Source: JAZLIL01 sp045617405 (lineage in GTDB: Bacteria > Bacillota > Clostridia > Lachnospirales > Lachnospiraceae). Taken from it: a stretch of DNA of 10,813 nucleotides. The position numbers were made by a program, and so were the translations under genes. The notes under the pieces are model-generated. The model was given only the letters and a program-made list of their open reading frames with translations. It was not told the DNA's origin and did no database searches. The first letter of the stretch is position 1. Each line of letters opens with the position of its first letter. The stretch lies in contig JAZLIL010000208.1 of NCBI GenBank assembly GCA_045617405.1, positions 1-10,813 of the forward strand. The letters run 5' to 3'. This document shows, in pieces, positions 1 to 6,604 of this stretch.

Positions 1-28
1 AGACCGCTTGGCCTCCGACTTTGTTTAG

Positions 29-1303
29 ATGGATAAGGAAGAAATCCTTAGAATGATAGAAGAAGAAGGAGTTGAGTTTATCAGACTGCAATTTACCGAT
101 ATTTTTGGTAATCTGAAGAACATTGCCGTAACACCTTCGCAGATGGACAGGGTGTTTGGTAATCAGTATTCTTTTGACGGTTCCGGTCTTTACGGCGGTA
201 TCTGTGCCGGGGATGATACGCTCTATCTTTATCCTGATTTTTCGAGCTTTGTTATTCTGCCCTGGAGACCTCAGCAGGGGAAGGTTGCAAAGATGATCTG
301 TGATGTTAAGCACAGGGACGGCAGCGACTGTCCCGAATGCCCGAGGACAATTTTGAAAAAAGTTATTGATATATGGTCAAAGAAAGGCTACAGCTTCAAA
401 ATTGATCCCGAGTGTGAATTCTTCCTTTTTCACACAAATGAATCAGGAAAACCTACGACTGAGACGCATGACAGCGCAGGCTACCTTGATGTAGGTCCTG
501 TCGATTTTGGAGAGAATGCGAGACGTGACATGGTACTTAATCTCGAGGAAATGGGATTTGAAGTTGAATCCTCCCATCATGAGAAGGCACCTGCACAGCA
601 TGAGATAGATTTCAAGGAATCAGATGCGCTTCTTTGCGGTGACTCCATTATGACATTCAGGTTTGCTGTCAGGAGCATTGCAGCACGATTCGGACTATAT
701 GCAACGTTCATGCCGAAGCCCATTACCGATCTTCCCGGTTCCGGAATGCATATAAATATCGCCGTTTATAAGGACAAAAAGCCGTTGTTTGATTTAGATG
801 ACGGGATTAATCCAAACAAGGCCGCAAGTTGCTTTGCTGCCGGAATCATGGAACATGCGAAGGCTCTTTTTGCTATAACAAACCCTATCGTAAATTCCTA
901 CAAGCGCGTTCTTACACGTTTTGCAAGGAAGGGCGAGACTACCTGGACTACTAAGGGTGAGAACGCTCTTTATAAGCTTGAGGACTGCTTCGGTTCGTTA
1001 AAATGCAAGATTAAGTTCCCCGATACTTCTGCCAATCCCTACCTGGCACTTGCTGTGTGTATTGCTGCAGGAATGGATGGAATTGAAAAGGGAATCTTAG
1101 AAAGCGGTTTTACCGGAGAAAACTGCCATCTTCCCGAGAACCTGAAAGAGGCCGTAACGGCTCTTAGAAACGACTATTACATTGTCGATACCTTAGGCAG
1201 CAATTTTGTTAATCTCTATACCCGGGCAAAGATGGACGAGTGGAATGAGTATATGACTCAGGTTTCTGAGTGGGAAATAGACAAGTACCTGTTTAAGATC
1301 TGA
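29..1303 (+). CDS. glnA: Type I glutamine synthetase-like protein with degenerate active site
   Basis: Family: glutamine synthetase I, which normally makes glutamine from glutamate, ammonia and ATP as a cytosolic dodecamer. The N-terminal two thirds is canonical: FDGS at 49-52, ECEFFLF at 128-134, SHHEKAPAQHEID at 182-194, GSGMH at 237-241 and NSYKR at 289-293. The next block is not. The family's flap PGYEAP reads TRFARK (catalytic Glu to Ala299), NRSPLIRIP reads GENALYKLE, and RVEVR reads KCKIK (325-329), so a metal-ligand Glu and several ATP/glutamate Arg become Lys or are lost. The feedback Arg of Bacillus GS (Arg62) aligns with Cys59. About 20 residues before the final helices are missing (424 aa against about 444). 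Translation in the other frames does not restore the motifs, so this is not a simple frameshift. The ATG follows an in-frame TAG directly and has no clear Shine-Dalgarno; a second ATG at 53 has AAGGAAG upstream, but the first fits family N-termini better. Family membership is certain, ordinary activity doubtful. Confidence 0.9.
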   Translation: MDKEEILRMIEEEGVEFIRLQFTDIFGNLKNIAVTPSQMDRVFGNQYSFDGSGLYGGICAGDDTLYLYPDFSSFVILPWRPQQGKVAKMICDVKHRDGSDCPECPRTILKKVIDIWSKKGYSFKIDPECEFFLFHTNESGKPTTETHDSAGYLDVGPVDFGENARRDMVLNLEEMGFEVESSHHEKAPAQHEIDFKESDALLCGDSIMTFRFAVRSIAARFGLYATFMPKPITDLPGSGMHINIAVYKDKKPLFDLDDGINPNKAASCFAAGIMEHAKALFAITNPIVNSYKRVLTRFARKGETTWTTKGENALYKLEDCFGSLKCKIKFPDTSANPYLALAVCIAAGMDGIEKGILESGFTGENCHLPENLKEAVTALRNDYYIVDTLGSNFVNLYTRAKMDEWNEYMTQVSEWEIDKYLFKI

Positions 1304-1314
1304 TTTGGTGTATC

Positions 1315-1848
1315 ATGAGCGGAGTCTTAATCTCAATGCCAACGCCTGAAGATTCGCTTCGCATTGCGAGGTTTCTTCACAGCACGGGCATTTCACAGAT
1401 TAATACATGTGCCTTAGGAAGCGAGGTATTAAGGGAGCTTGGCAACGACGTCACTTCTGTAGTGGTGTGCGGTGGCAGGCTTCCCGACATGAGCATAGTT
1501 CAGCTTTTTGAATACGCACCCGACGATGCTTCGATAGTTGTAATGGCAAATGTCGCAATTCTTGAGAACTGCCCGTCCCGGTGCATCAAGCTTGCCACTC
1601 CGATAAGGCTAAGCGATCTGTACGACACGGTCACGATGCTCATGCATGAAAATGAGCGGAAAAGAAAGAAGCCGCACATGCGCACAGGAAATGAGAAGGC
1701 AGCTGTCGATTCGGCTAAGAGGTTGCTCATGGAGCGCAATGAAATGACTGAACCTGAGGCGTATCGCTACATCCAGAAGTACAGCATGGACTACGGACTT
1801 AAGATGGTCGAAACCGCAGAGAGGATACTCGCCGTAGGCAAGTCTTAG
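1315..1848 (+). CDS. ANTAR-domain antitermination regulator with pseudo-receiver domain
   Basis: Likely RNA-binding transcription antiterminator. Residues 1-110 have the shape of a response-regulator receiver, but the acidic pair after strand 1 is missing (VLISMPTPED), the phosphoacceptor column in VVVCGGRLPD (50-58) is Gly, and the conserved Lys before Pro in the fourth-strand loop reads LATP (93-96). Phosphorylation control is therefore unlikely. A basic linker (KRKK, 116-119) leads to an ANTAR domain at about 127-175 with the typical AKRLLM, EPEAYRYIQKYSMD and AERIL elements. It starts 11 bases after the glutamine synthetase-like gene, with only a weak GGTG in front, so the two are probably co-transcribed. 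An antiterminator of this kind downstream of glnA (NitR) is known from Clostridium, which supports a role in nitrogen-dependent control. I find no classic dual-hexaloop ANTAR target in the window, so its RNA targets are unknown. Confidence 0.88.
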   Translation: MSGVLISMPTPEDSLRIARFLHSTGISQINTCALGSEVLRELGNDVTSVVVCGGRLPDMSIVQLFEYAPDDASIVVMANVAILENCPSRCIKLATPIRLSDLYDTVTMLMHENERKRKKPHMRTGNEKAAVDSAKRLLMERNEMTEPEAYRYIQKYSMDYGLKMVETAERILAVGKS

Positions 1849-1866
1849 GTTTCCCCCTCTTATCGC

Positions 1867-1893
1867 GAAACACTGCGACGACCTAAGTGTTTC
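1867..1893 (+). terminator. Putative terminator hairpin after the ANTAR gene
   Basis: GAAACACT (1867-1874) and AGTGTTTC (1886-1893) form a perfect 8-bp stem with an 11-base loop, followed by the U-rich but not pure-T stretch TATCTATATT. It lies between the ANTAR gene and dapF. The stem is short and the T-run broken, so termination may be partial. A second, mutually exclusive pairing (CTTAGGT 1844-1850 with ACCTAAG 1881-1887) overlaps its right arm by two bases. Confidence 0.4.
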
Positions 1894-1935
1894 TATCTAT
1901 ATTAGTAGGATTCTAAATGTGGACCTGCGTATTTT

Positions 1936-1941
1936 AGGAGG
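1936..1941 (+). promoter_or_regulatory. Ribosome binding site of dapF
   Basis: AGGAGG lies eight bases before the ATG at 1950. It is a full-consensus Shine-Dalgarno and fixes the dapF start. I could not find a convincing sigma-A promoter in the 101-base gap before it. Confidence 0.8.
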
Positions 1942-1949
1942 AATAAATA

Positions 1950-2828
1950 ATGAAGTTTACAAAGATGACGGGATGCGGGAATGATTATGTTTATGTCAAT
2001 GGGTTTATTGAAAGGGTTGACCCGGAGAAGAAGCCTGATCTTGTGAGGTGGCTTTCGAACAGGAACTTCGGAATAGGATCGGACGGGGTGATTTTTATTA
2101 ATCAGGGGATAAAAGCGCCGTTTGAGATGGAGATGTATAATGCTGACGGGACAAGGGCAGAGATGTGCGGGAACGGGATACGGTGTGTTGCAAAGTACAT
2201 CTTTGATCATGAAATGTGCAAGGACAGGAAGTTTGAAATAGAAAGTTTTGGAAGCGTTAAGTATATTACTGTAACGGAAGTGAACGAAGACGGAAAGGCA
2301 AAAAGGGTTAAGGTTGACATGGGAAGCCCGATATTAAAGCCTGCTGAAGTTCCGGTTACGCTATGCAATGAGAAAGAGGCTGTTATTGGCGAAAATGTGA
2401 ATGTGCTCGGAAATGATTATGCGATTACGTGTGTTTCCATGGGAAATCCGCATGCTGTTACGTTTATGGACAGTATTGGAGAGCTTGATCTTGAGTCGAT
2501 AGGACCGAAGTTTGAGAATAATCCTATTTTTCCCAACAGGACAAATACAGAGTTTGTTAAGGTAAAGAGCCGCGATGAAGTTGATATGCGTGTGTGGGAG
2601 AGAGGCACCGGAGAAACGCTTGCGTGCGGAACAGGGTGCTGTGCAACAGCGGTAGCGTGCATTTTGAACGGACTTACCGATGAGACTGTAAAGATTAATG
2701 TCCTCGGCGGGCAGATTATCGTAAACTGGGACCGTGAAAACAATAAGGTGTTTATGGAAGGACCTGCTGTTACTGTTTTTGAAGGTGAGATAGAGATAAA
2801 CGGTTACAGTTATGAATTGCGCAAATGA
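1950..2828 (+). CDS. dapF: Diaminopimelate epimerase
   Basis: Converts LL-diaminopimelate to the meso form in the cytosol, supplying lysine and the peptidoglycan cross-linking residue. It is a PLP-independent two-cysteine racemase. Both catalytic cysteines are present in their signature loops: Cys73 in MCGNGIRC and Cys226 in ACGTGCC. Asn11 in the opening GCGNDY and Glu217 in ERGTGET, both substrate-site residues of the family, are also there. The two pseudo-symmetric halves are complete and the 292-residue length is somewhat above the usual 270-280. It is not in a lysine operon here; it sits between the ANTAR gene and an AIM24-family gene. Glycine codon use is odd: about nine of 28 glycines use GGG, seven of them in the first 80 codons, while the neighbouring genes hardly use GGG. 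That might reflect acquisition or allele replacement. Confidence 0.96.
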   Translation: MKFTKMTGCGNDYVYVNGFIERVDPEKKPDLVRWLSNRNFGIGSDGVIFINQGIKAPFEMEMYNADGTRAEMCGNGIRCVAKYIFDHEMCKDRKFEIESFGSVKYITVTEVNEDGKAKRVKVDMGSPILKPAEVPVTLCNEKEAVIGENVNVLGNDYAITCVSMGNPHAVTFMDSIGELDLESIGPKFENNPIFPNRTNTEFVKVKSRDEVDMRVWERGTGETLACGTGCCATAVACILNGLTDETVKINVLGGQIIVNWDRENNKVFMEGPAVTVFEGEIEINGYSYELRK

Positions 2829-2833
2829 TTTTG

Positions 2834-2862
2834 TTGCATTTTTAAATTTCAACTGATATATT
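2834..2862 (+). promoter_or_regulatory. Candidate sigma-A promoter for the AIM24-family gene
   Basis: TTGCAT (2834-2839), a 17-base spacer and TATATT (2857-2862) lie in the very AT-rich gap after dapF, with the Shine-Dalgarno TGGAGGT at 2884-2890. The -35 match is weak (3/6), the -10 good (5/6). A perfect TATAAT at 2868-2873 has no decent -35, so the exact start is uncertain. Confidence 0.42.
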
Positions 2863-2896
2863 TAAATTATAATTTTTTAAACATGGAGGTTTTATC

Positions 2897-3577
2897 ATGA
2901 GGTATGAAATTAAGGGAACTCCTCTTCCTGTTGTTGAGGTTACACTTGATGCAAACGAGACAATCGCATGTGAAAGCGGTGCCATGAGCTGGATGACATC
3001 AAATATGGAGATGGAGACACAGTCCGGTGGAATCGGTAAACTTTTCTCAAAGGCTATTTCAGGTGAGCATCTTTTCACTAATAACTACACAGCTAAGGGT
3101 GGTCAGGGTACAATCGCTTTTGCTTCAAGCTTCCCCGGAAACATTATCGCAGTTGAGGTTAAGCCCGGTCAGGACATCGTTTGCCAGAAGTCGGCTTATC
3201 TTGCATCAACTCCCGGAGTCGAGCTTTCGATTTTCTTCCAGAAGAAGGTCGGAGCAGGTTTCTTCGGAGGTGAAGGATTCATCATGCAGAAGCTTTCAGG
3301 AAGCGGTATTGCATTCCTTGAGATTGACGGAAGCGTGGTTGAGAAAGAACTTGCAGCAGGTGAGCAGATTATTATCGATACAGGTTATCTTGCAATGATG
3401 GACAGCTCATGTTCAATGGACATCGTTACTGTAAAGGGCATCAAGAACAAGCTTCTCGGCGGAGAAGGCTTCTTCAATACCGTAGTTACAGGCCCCGGCA
3501 AGGTTTCACTCCAGACTATGCCGGCTCCTCAGGTTGCTTCTGTTATTGCGCCTTACATCCCTACATCAAGCAACTGA
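2897..3577 (+). CDS. TIGR00266/AIM24 family beta-sandwich protein
   Basis: A 226-residue protein of the AIM24 (DUF124, TIGR00266) family. Bacterial members have no settled biochemical role; the yeast namesake AIM24 is a mitochondrial inner-membrane organisation protein. Family signs are the opening MRYEIKGTPLPVVEVTL, ESGAMSWM at 26-33, the glycine-rich GGIGKLFSKAISGE at about 44-57, and the duplicated GGEGF motif at 124-128 and 188-192, each followed by a Gly-rich turn (SGSG, TGPG). I see no signal peptide or membrane helix. A GGAGG seven bases before the ATG fixes the start. It appears to be its own unit, with a promoter candidate upstream and an inverted repeat with a T-run downstream. Codon use (GGT, GGA, GAG, AAG, CTT) suggests good expression. 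Confidence 0.9.
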   Translation: MRYEIKGTPLPVVEVTLDANETIACESGAMSWMTSNMEMETQSGGIGKLFSKAISGEHLFTNNYTAKGGQGTIAFASSFPGNIIAVEVKPGQDIVCQKSAYLASTPGVELSIFFQKKVGAGFFGGEGFIMQKLSGSGIAFLEIDGSVVEKELAAGEQIIIDTGYLAMMDSSCSMDIVTVKGIKNKLLGGEGFFNTVVTGPGKVSLQTMPAPQVASVIAPYIPTSSN

Positions 3578-3608
3578 TGTTAAGCCCTAATTAATGTTTT
3601 CATGAAGG

Positions 3609-3662
3609 AATAGTCCTTGTAAATTATTAGCCTTTAGACTATAATTAGCAAGGACTATTTTT
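3609..3662 (+). terminator. 11-bp inverted repeat with T-run after the AIM24 gene
   Basis: AATAGTCCTTG (3609-3619) and CAAGGACTATT (3649-3659) are perfect inverted copies, followed by a run of five T (3658-3662). The stem can continue inward through imperfect pairing of AATTATTAG with CTATAATTA, leaving a small loop. It is placed to end the AIM24 transcript. It also overlaps the aspS promoter, so it could be an operator instead of, or as well as, a terminator. Confidence 0.55.
3617..3645 (+). promoter_or_regulatory. Sigma-A promoter for aspS-holA, inside an inverted repeat
   Basis: TTGTAA (3617-3622), a 17-base spacer and a perfect TATAAT (3640-3645) form a strong sigma-A pattern. The -35 box overlaps the left arm of the inverted repeat at 3609-3659, and the expected transcription start near 3652 falls in the right arm. 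The leader to aspS would be about 74 bases, too short for a T-box, and no T-box GGTGG sequence is present. A TTGACA at 3671-3676 has no -10 box at proper spacing. Confidence 0.6.
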
Positions 3663-3715
3663 AATAGCAATTGACATGAGCAAGAAGCGAAGCGGATTGC
3701 GAATAACATTGTTTT

Positions 3716-3720
3716 GGAGG
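3716..3720 (+). promoter_or_regulatory. Ribosome binding site that fixes the aspS start
   Basis: GGAGG lies five bases before the ATG at 3726. A TTG at 3714 is in frame but overlaps this site, so it cannot be the real start; the ATG gives the family-typical N-terminus MTQSRTHTCDQLR. Confidence 0.75.
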
Positions 3721-3725
3721 CAGTA

Positions 3726-5489
3726 ATGACACAGTCAAGAACACACACATGTGACCAGCTGAGAATCGAAGATGCAGGTAAAAAAGTCACGATTGTCGGC
3801 TGGTATGATAATTTAAGAAAAGTCAGCAAGAACCTTGGATTTCTCGTGCTCAGAGACTTCTACGGCGTTACTCAGGTAGTTATTGAGACGGAAGAGATGA
3901 TGGAGCGGCTTAACGGCGTCAACAATGAGTCAACTCTTTCTGTTACAGGCGTTGTACGCGAGCGTTCAAGCAAGAACGACAAGCTTGAGACAGGTGCTAT
4001 TGAGGTTGTTCCCGAGTCAATTGATGTACTCGGAAAATGTATTTACAATGAGCTTCCTTTTGAAATCAACAGAAGTAAGGAAGCTGATGAGACCACAAGA
4101 CTTAAGTACAGATATCTTGATCTTCGTAATCCCGCAGTTAAGGATAGAATCGTTCTTCGTTCAAAGATTGTAGCAGAGCTGCGTTCAAGAATGATTTCGC
4201 ATGATTTCCTTGAAATTACGACGCCTATCCTTACATGTTCGTCACCTGAGGGAGCGAGAGATTATCTTGTTCCTTCAAGAAATCATCCCGGGAAGTTCTA
4301 CGCACTTCCTCAGGCTCCCCAGCAGTTCAAGCAGCTTCTGATGACTTCAGGTTTTGACCGTTATTTCCAGATTGCACCCTGCTTTAGAGATGAGGATGCC
4401 CGTGCAGACAGATCACCCGGTGAGTTCTATCAGCTTGACATGGAGATGGCTTTTGCCTCACAGGAGGATGTATTTGAAATCGTAGAGGATGTACTTCCGC
4501 CGATTTTTGCAAAGTACGGTATCTGCAAGCAGGCCTCCAAGGCTCCGTTTGTCCGCATTTCATATAGAGATGCAATGGAAAAGTACGGATCTGACAAGCC
4601 CGATCTTAGAAACGACCTTCTTTTAACCGATGCAACAGAAGTTCTTGCAAATTGCGGTTTCGGACCTTTTGAGAATGCATGTGTCGAGGCTGTTGTAGTT
4701 GATGGCTTTAGCGCAACACGTAAGGTCATCGATAAGATTATGGCTGATGTTGAGGTTCAGTCGGGTCAGAAGGGCTTCTGGTTCAGACTTGACGAGAACG
4801 GCGAGTTTGTTGGCGGAATCAGCAAGTTCCTCGTAGATAAGAAAGACGAGGTTATTGCTAAACTTGGTCTGAAGAAAGGCGACTTTGTCGGAATGTGCGC
4901 AGGCAGGCGGGGTGATGCACTCAAGGGTGCAGGTGTCTTAAGAAGATTTCTCGGTGCTAACTGTGAGAAGCATATGAAGACTGACTGCTATGAATTCTGC
5001 TGGGTTGTTGATTTCCCGATGTATGAGATCGGTGAGGAGTCAGGTGAACTCGAGTTTTGCCACAATCCGTTCTCGATGCCGCAGGGCGGTATGAAGGCAC
5101 TTTGCGAGGAAGATCCCTTAAGCATCAATGCTTACCAGTATGACCTTGTCTGTAACGGAATTGAGCTGTCAAGCGGCGCTGTAAGAAACCACGATCCTGA
5201 AATCATGGTTAAGGCATTCGAAATTGTAGGACTTGCCGAAAAGGATGTTAAGGCTAAGTTCCCTGCTATGTACAACGCATTCTGCTACGGTGCTCCGCCT
5301 CATGCAGGAATCGCACCCGGTGTCGACCGAATGGTTATGCTGATTGCCGGTGAGGAGAGTATCCGCGAAATCATTCCTTTCCCGATGAACAAGACGGCTC
5401 AGGACGTTATGATGGGTGCTCCTTCCGAGGTTGACGAAAAGCAGCTTAAGGATGTTCACATTCAGATTATTAAAGAAGATTTGCAGTGA
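3726..5489 (+). CDS. aspS: Aspartyl-tRNA synthetase
   Basis: Class II synthetase that charges tRNA with aspartate in the cytosol. The 587 residues match the bacterial type, which is longer than the archaeal/eukaryotic type. Order: an N-terminal OB-fold anticodon-binding domain (about 1-105, with GWYDNLRKVSKNLGFLVLRD), the class II core beginning with RYLDLRN (129-135), the aspartate-site loop with SPEGARDYLVPSR (173-185), motif 2 in CFRDEDARADR (219-229), an inserted GAD domain (roughly 290-410), and motif 3 in GIAPGVDRMVML (528-539). After motif 2 it reads SPGEFYQLDMEM where Bacillus-type enzymes have a shorter QPEFTQIDIE; I take this as a lineage variant. A promoter lies just upstream and holA follows after one base. 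Whether it charges tRNA-Asn as well cannot be decided from sequence alone. Confidence 0.96.
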   Translation: MTQSRTHTCDQLRIEDAGKKVTIVGWYDNLRKVSKNLGFLVLRDFYGVTQVVIETEEMMERLNGVNNESTLSVTGVVRERSSKNDKLETGAIEVVPESIDVLGKCIYNELPFEINRSKEADETTRLKYRYLDLRNPAVKDRIVLRSKIVAELRSRMISHDFLEITTPILTCSSPEGARDYLVPSRNHPGKFYALPQAPQQFKQLLMTSGFDRYFQIAPCFRDEDARADRSPGEFYQLDMEMAFASQEDVFEIVEDVLPPIFAKYGICKQASKAPFVRISYRDAMEKYGSDKPDLRNDLLLTDATEVLANCGFGPFENACVEAVVVDGFSATRKVIDKIMADVEVQSGQKGFWFRLDENGEFVGGISKFLVDKKDEVIAKLGLKKGDFVGMCAGRRGDALKGAGVLRRFLGANCEKHMKTDCYEFCWVVDFPMYEIGEESGELEFCHNPFSMPQGGMKALCEEDPLSINAYQYDLVCNGIELSSGAVRNHDPEIMVKAFEIVGLAEKDVKAKFPAMYNAFCYGAPPHAGIAPGVDRMVMLIAGEESIREIIPFPMNKTAQDVMMGAPSEVDEKQLKDVHIQIIKEDLQ

Positions 5490-5490
5490 C

Positions 5491-6465
5491 ATGAACACTA
5501 TTAAAAAACACATTGCATGCAAAGAGTTTGCGAAAGTATATTTGTTATACGGCTCCGACGATTACCTGAGGAGCCGTTATTGCAATTCGCTTGTAAAAGC
5601 ACTTCTTGCAGGCGCTGACAGCATGAATCTGAATGTGTTTTCAGATGATTCAATTGATTTGTCCAAAATCCGTGAAGCCTGTGAGACGATGCCGTTCTTT
5701 GCGGATAGAAGAGTAGTGCTTGTTAAAAACTCCGGTTTTTTTACAAAGGAATGCGGCCTTGAAGACTATGTGGCCGGACTTCCGGAATTTAGCGTTTTAG
5801 TGTTTAATGAATCCGCTGTTGATAAAAGAAAGGCATTTTATAAGGCTGTTTCAAAAGCCGGTTATGCAGCAGAGATTAATGTTCCGGATCGCAGCGGTAT
5901 GATAGACTATTCAAGAAGCGAAGCAGCAAGGAACGGTTTTGATATGTCCGGGAGAGTGGCTGCACTCCTTGCCGATAATTGCGGCTCAGATCTTTATAAC
6001 CTGAACAATGAGCTTTCGAAGCTCTTTTCGTATTGCGCCGGAAGAGACAGGATAGATGTCGGTGATTTTGAAGCAATTTGCAGTGTTCAGGTAAGTACGA
6101 AGATTTTTGAGCTTACAAATGCAATTGGGACTAACAGCAAGGCTAAGGTTCTCAACGTTTATGCCGATATGCTTGCTGAGAAACAGGACAGTATTGCAAT
6201 GATTTTTATGATAGCGCGTCACTATCGGATTTTGCTTGCTGTGTGTGATATGAAGAACAAAGGCCTTTCTAACAGTGAGATAATTGAAAAGACAGGCTTG
6301 AAAAACGACTGGGTTTTGAAAAACTATTCAGCACAGCTGAAGGCCTTTGATTTTGAGAGGATAAGTACCGGACTCAAACTGATAGAACAGGCTAATGTTG
6401 AAATTACTTCCGGAGAAATGACTCCTCAGATTGCACTTGAGACACTTCTTATGTCACTGGTGTAG
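5491..6465 (+). CDS. holA: DNA polymerase III delta subunit
   Basis: Delta subunit of the clamp loader, which opens the sliding clamp so that the replicase can be loaded. At 324 residues it is close to the usual 330-350. Near the N-terminus KVYLLYGSDDYLRSRY (15-30) matches the delta family opening, where a P-loop-like fold lacks a functional Walker A; RRVVLVKNSGFF and the later helical segments with LYNLNNELSKLFSYC also fit. The C-terminal oligomerisation part contains MIFMIARHYRILL and ends in QIALETLLMSLV. The frame is open upstream inside aspS, but the ATG at 5491, one base after the aspS stop, gives the family N-terminus. There is no strong Shine-Dalgarno (AGAAGA inside the aspS end), so translational coupling to aspS is likely. 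A diverged second copy of its last 13 codons lies 70 bases downstream. Confidence 0.92.
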   Translation: MNTIKKHIACKEFAKVYLLYGSDDYLRSRYCNSLVKALLAGADSMNLNVFSDDSIDLSKIREACETMPFFADRRVVLVKNSGFFTKECGLEDYVAGLPEFSVLVFNESAVDKRKAFYKAVSKAGYAAEINVPDRSGMIDYSRSEAARNGFDMSGRVAALLADNCGSDLYNLNNELSKLFSYCAGRDRIDVGDFEAICSVQVSTKIFELTNAIGTNSKAKVLNVYADMLAEKQDSIAMIFMIARHYRILLAVCDMKNKGLSNSEIIEKTGLKNDWVLKNYSAQLKAFDFERISTGLKLIEQANVEITSGEMTPQIALETLLMSLV

Positions 6466-6535
6466 AACTGATTTTTTTCATAGACGCAATTCACATCAGA
6501 TTGCACTAAAGACACTTTTATTGTCTTTTTTATAG
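6427..6535 (+). repeat. Diverged duplicate of the holA 3' end
   Basis: The last 13 codons of holA, with stop (6427-6465, reading QIALETLLMSLV), have a gapless second copy at 6497-6535 that would read QIALKTLLLSFL followed by the same TAG. Several differences are synonymous (CTT/CTA, CTT/TTA, TCA/TCT) and most others conservative. The offset is 70 bases, so the copy is out of frame with holA and, as far as I can see, not translated. Its second half doubles as the terminator stem. Confidence 0.7.
6508..6531 (+). terminator. Rho-independent terminator of aspS-holA
   Basis: AAAGACA (6508-6514) pairs with TGTCTTT (6522-6528) around a 7-base loop, and the T-run covers 6526-6531. The stem is AT-rich, so it may be weak alone; a much stronger hairpin follows at 6541-6579. 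It is formed by the duplicated holA tail. Confidence 0.6.
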
Positions 6536-6540
6536 AATGA

Positions 6541-6579
6541 AATAACCCGGGGAATCGATAAACGAATCCCCGGGTTATT
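6541..6579. terminator. Strong hairpin between convergent genes, probable bidirectional terminator
   Basis: Arms at 6541-6557 and 6563-6579 pair over 13 bp (AATAACCCGGGGA), then one A-A mismatch, then 3 bp more, around the loop ATAAA. It lies between holA and the minus-strand isomerase gene. Neither side has a long T-run, only TTATT within the stem on each strand, so it may act as a bidirectional terminator or as a 3'-end stabiliser. Confidence 0.65.
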
Positions 6580-6604
6580 GGTTTCTGATATTCAGAGTGA
6601 TAAA

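Noticed and set aside
2..28. Possible tail of an upstream gene reading DRLASDFV then TAG, ending exactly before the synthetase ATG.
   Set aside because: Only eight codons are visible and they match nothing I recognise; any frame can be open for this length.
895..1030. Double frameshift as the cause of the lost glutamine synthetase motifs.
   Set aside because: The two other forward frames contain stops and do not restore PGYEAP, NRSPLIRIP or RVEVR; the existing frame keeps partial family spacing, including the Trp and NPYLAL.
3671..3709. Perfect TTGACA at 3671-3676 as a promoter for aspS.
   Set aside because: The nearest -10-like box (TAACAT at 3704) is 27 bases away; the promoter at 3617-3645 fits far better.
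3663..3725. T-box riboswitch in front of the tRNA synthetase gene.
   Set aside because: The leader is only about 74 bases and lacks the T-box consensus, a specifier stem and a downstream terminator/antiterminator pair.
3676..3726. A 16-codon reading frame (MSKKRSGLRITLFWRQ) in the aspS leader whose TAA overlaps the aspS ATG.
   Set aside because: No Shine-Dalgarno before it and no run of Asp codons, so no attenuation logic; the stop overlap is likely chance.
5169..5522. Minus-strand open frame across the end of aspS.
   Set aside because: It lies antisense to clearly conserved AspRS motif 3 and has no ribosome site or family resemblance.
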